From the NCBI GenBank assembly GCA_030147505.1, contig JASBVG010000027.1:1-64000 (forward strand): DNA of 64,000 bases. The letters are read 5' to 3'. Made by a program: the position numbers and the translations under genes. Below are positions 62,791-64,000 of this stretch, piece after piece. The stretch is from Tardiphaga sp. (GTDB lineage: Bacteria > Pseudomonadota > Alphaproteobacteria > Rhizobiales > Xanthobacteraceae). How positions within the stretch are numbered: position 1 is the first letter of the stretch; the number at the start of each line of letters is the position of its first letter. The notes beneath the pieces are model-generated. The model saw only the letters and a program-made list of their open reading frames with translations. It had not been told where the DNA came from and searched no databases.

Positions 62791-64000
62791 ATGGGGCTCA
62801 TTGATTTTGACTCTCTTCAAAGAGATCGTGTGCAACGCTTCGTGAACGATAATATCGGCTCTGGAAACTACGAAGGTCTATTCAGTAGCGAGCGTGTAAC
62901 GACTACTTTGCATCAGCAGAAGATGGTGCTGAATGGCTTCAAACCAGAGAAAATAAAAGCGATACTACCGTTCACCCCAGTCGTCTACGCGCCAATTTGC
63001 TCCAAGTGCGTCAAGCCATCGGATTTCGCTGCTTTCAAAACGCTAGTAGAAGCACATCTTATCGTACCTGTTCTCATTGGAAGATACGATTATTTTGAAG
63101 AGAACATGAAGAGCTTTATTCTCGCTCATGATCATATTTCTTCAATGGAGCTTTCCGGGTATCTTTATTTGAATGCCTCAACGAGGGGACTGCGTCCGCA
63201 ATGTCCTCACTGTTTGTACAATCAAATCGACGGTGTTTGCGCTGATAAAAAGGGTGAGCCAGAGTCGAAGAAATACGAAACTAGCCTCCGGCAATTCATC
63301 GGAAGCTTAGACCCGTTCCCGCAATCAGATAGGAAACTAATTGAGCTTGCGATTACATATTTTGAGAAAAGAGAATTAAAAAAGCTAAATCAGCTAACTA
63401 AGATGGGACATTTGATCGAGCAGATTCGACGAGATGAAGCTCTGAATTCTCCTGTTCTGATGGAGGATACCGACCTTCTGAACCTGCCGGAAAACGTTTC
63501 TGAGACTATCGACGAGGCGCACGCGAAAACAGCCTCTTTACGCAAAATCGCAGCTGATGGACTGGGCATATCCATCCCGACCGATATGCCTCTAGAACCA
63601 TATATTGAGTTGGTCAAAGACTATCAGCCGCGCATTTCTGCGACAATTGAATCGGTCCTCAAGGCCGGAGGTAAGGAGGCTTCGGTTCTTGATGTCTCTA
63701 ATAACATCGTTGCTATCAATAGCGAGATAGAGCGAATTAAGGGAACACGACGTTATGCCGTTCTGGAAGCTTCCGTCGGATTCTATCGCAACAATAAGCT
63801 GCTGGCTGCGGCGACTATGCTTGCTGGATCACTCGGCTTAGCAGGGAGTTTGGTGGGCTGTATAGCTGCAGGAGGTGCGGTTGTTGGAGCTGGCGTCGCA
63901 AAGAAGAAAGGTTGGATGAAGAGCTCAGAAGAGCGAGGGCGATTACGTAAAATAATCGATCGCGACCTCCAGCCTGCCGTTGATCTCTTTCTAAAGGCCT
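62791..64000 (+). CDS. unrecognised protein, right-edge partial (CxxC pairs, Gly-rich hydrophobic segment)
   Basis: The frame opens at ATG 62791 (GGTGGGAT just before) and stays open for 403 codons to the window end, so the C-terminus is missing. Visible parts: residues 60-150 with CSKC (70-73) and CPHC (138-141) plus C150, a likely zinc-binding pair; a helical, charged middle (about 180-330); a Gly/Ala/Leu-rich hydrophobic segment (about 337-370, LLAAATMLAGSLGLAGSLVG...) followed by KKKGW; then a basic tail. Base use is clearly more AT-rich than the rest of the window. I do not recognise the family. Downstream partners lie outside the window. Confidence 0.75.
   Translation, partial: MGLIDFDSLQRDRVQRFVNDNIGSGNYEGLFSSERVTTTLHQQKMVLNGFKPEKIKAILPFTPVVYAPICSKCVKPSDFAAFKTLVEAHLIVPVLIGRYDYFEENMKSFILAHDHISSMELSGYLYLNASTRGLRPQCPHCLYNQIDGVCADKKGEPESKKYETSLRQFIGSLDPFPQSDRKLIELAITYFEKRELKKLNQLTKMGHLIEQIRRDEALNSPVLMEDTDLLNLPENVSETIDEAHAKTASLRKIAADGLGISIPTDMPLEPYIELVKDYQPRISATIESVLKAGGKEASVLDVSNNIVAINSEIERIKGTRRYAVLEASVGFYRNNKLLAAATMLAGSLGLAGSLVGCIAAGGAVVGAGVAKKKGWMKSSEERGRLRKIIDRDLQPAVDLFLKA

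Noticed and set aside
62621..62845. 74-aa plus-strand frame at the start of the AT-rich edge
   Set aside because: It covers the promoter and overlaps the start of the long right-edge frame in another phase; the longer frame has the better start context.

Overview
This 64 kb window is GC-rich, gene-dense chromosome from an alphaproteobacterium, most likely a member of the Bradyrhizobium / Rhodopseudomonas / Tardiphaga group (Nitrobacteraceae). The reasons are the gene content and order (sufBCDS-sufT-sufA; argS-SPOR-nagZ-scpAB-tatABC-serS; surE, pcm, nlpD; yajC-secDF), the typical intergenic palindromic repeats, and a candidate alphaproteobacterial general-stress (EcfG-type) promoter. No rRNA, intact tRNA, IS element, prophage or CRISPR array was seen. 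All calls come from reading the sequence; no database was searched.

Layout. 68-5873: a complete SUF iron-sulfur assembly operon. 6038-9859: a TfoX-domain protein with a histone-like tail, a diguanylate cyclase, an RhlE-type helicase and a small membrane protein, with palindromic repeats between. 10086-18679: two head-to-tail autotransporters about 3.3 kb each, divergent from a membrane-anchored winged-helix/TPR regulator. 18712-21975: a small secreted protein, a secreted caspase-like protease and an overlapping FAD monooxygenase. 21976-23993: a long leader, an HTH regulator and a beta-rich protein of unknown family. 24073-40076: a conserved housekeeping block (erpA, dgt, argS, SPOR protein, nagZ, scpAB, tatABC, serS, surE, pcm, nlpD) for tRNA charging, chromosome segregation, Tat export and cell-wall turnover.

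40291-48943 looks like an accessory insert between nlpD and the yajC-secDF block. It holds a subtilisin autotransporter, a CreBC-like two-component system translationally coupled to a DUF4173-type membrane protein, and a membrane-anchored second family-3 hexosaminidase. 48949-57966 returns to conserved genes: a DUF815 ATPase, yajC-secD-secF followed by homologues of two mitochondrial complex I assembly factors (NDUFAF3-like and NDUFAF6-like), an epimerase, an unusual kinase/AMP-binding-C fusion, and trmFO. 58131-62525 has small stress-type genes (DUF1127, DUF2189, DUF3597), an FAH-family protein with a Tat-like signal, a GNAT-fold protein and a HAD phosphatase.

From about 62.7 kb to the right edge the base composition becomes visibly more AT-rich. 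A long open frame begins at 62791 and runs off the window. It encodes an unrecognised protein with paired CxxC motifs and a glycine-rich hydrophobic segment, and is the best candidate here for an accessory (possibly defence-island) system whose other genes lie outside the window.
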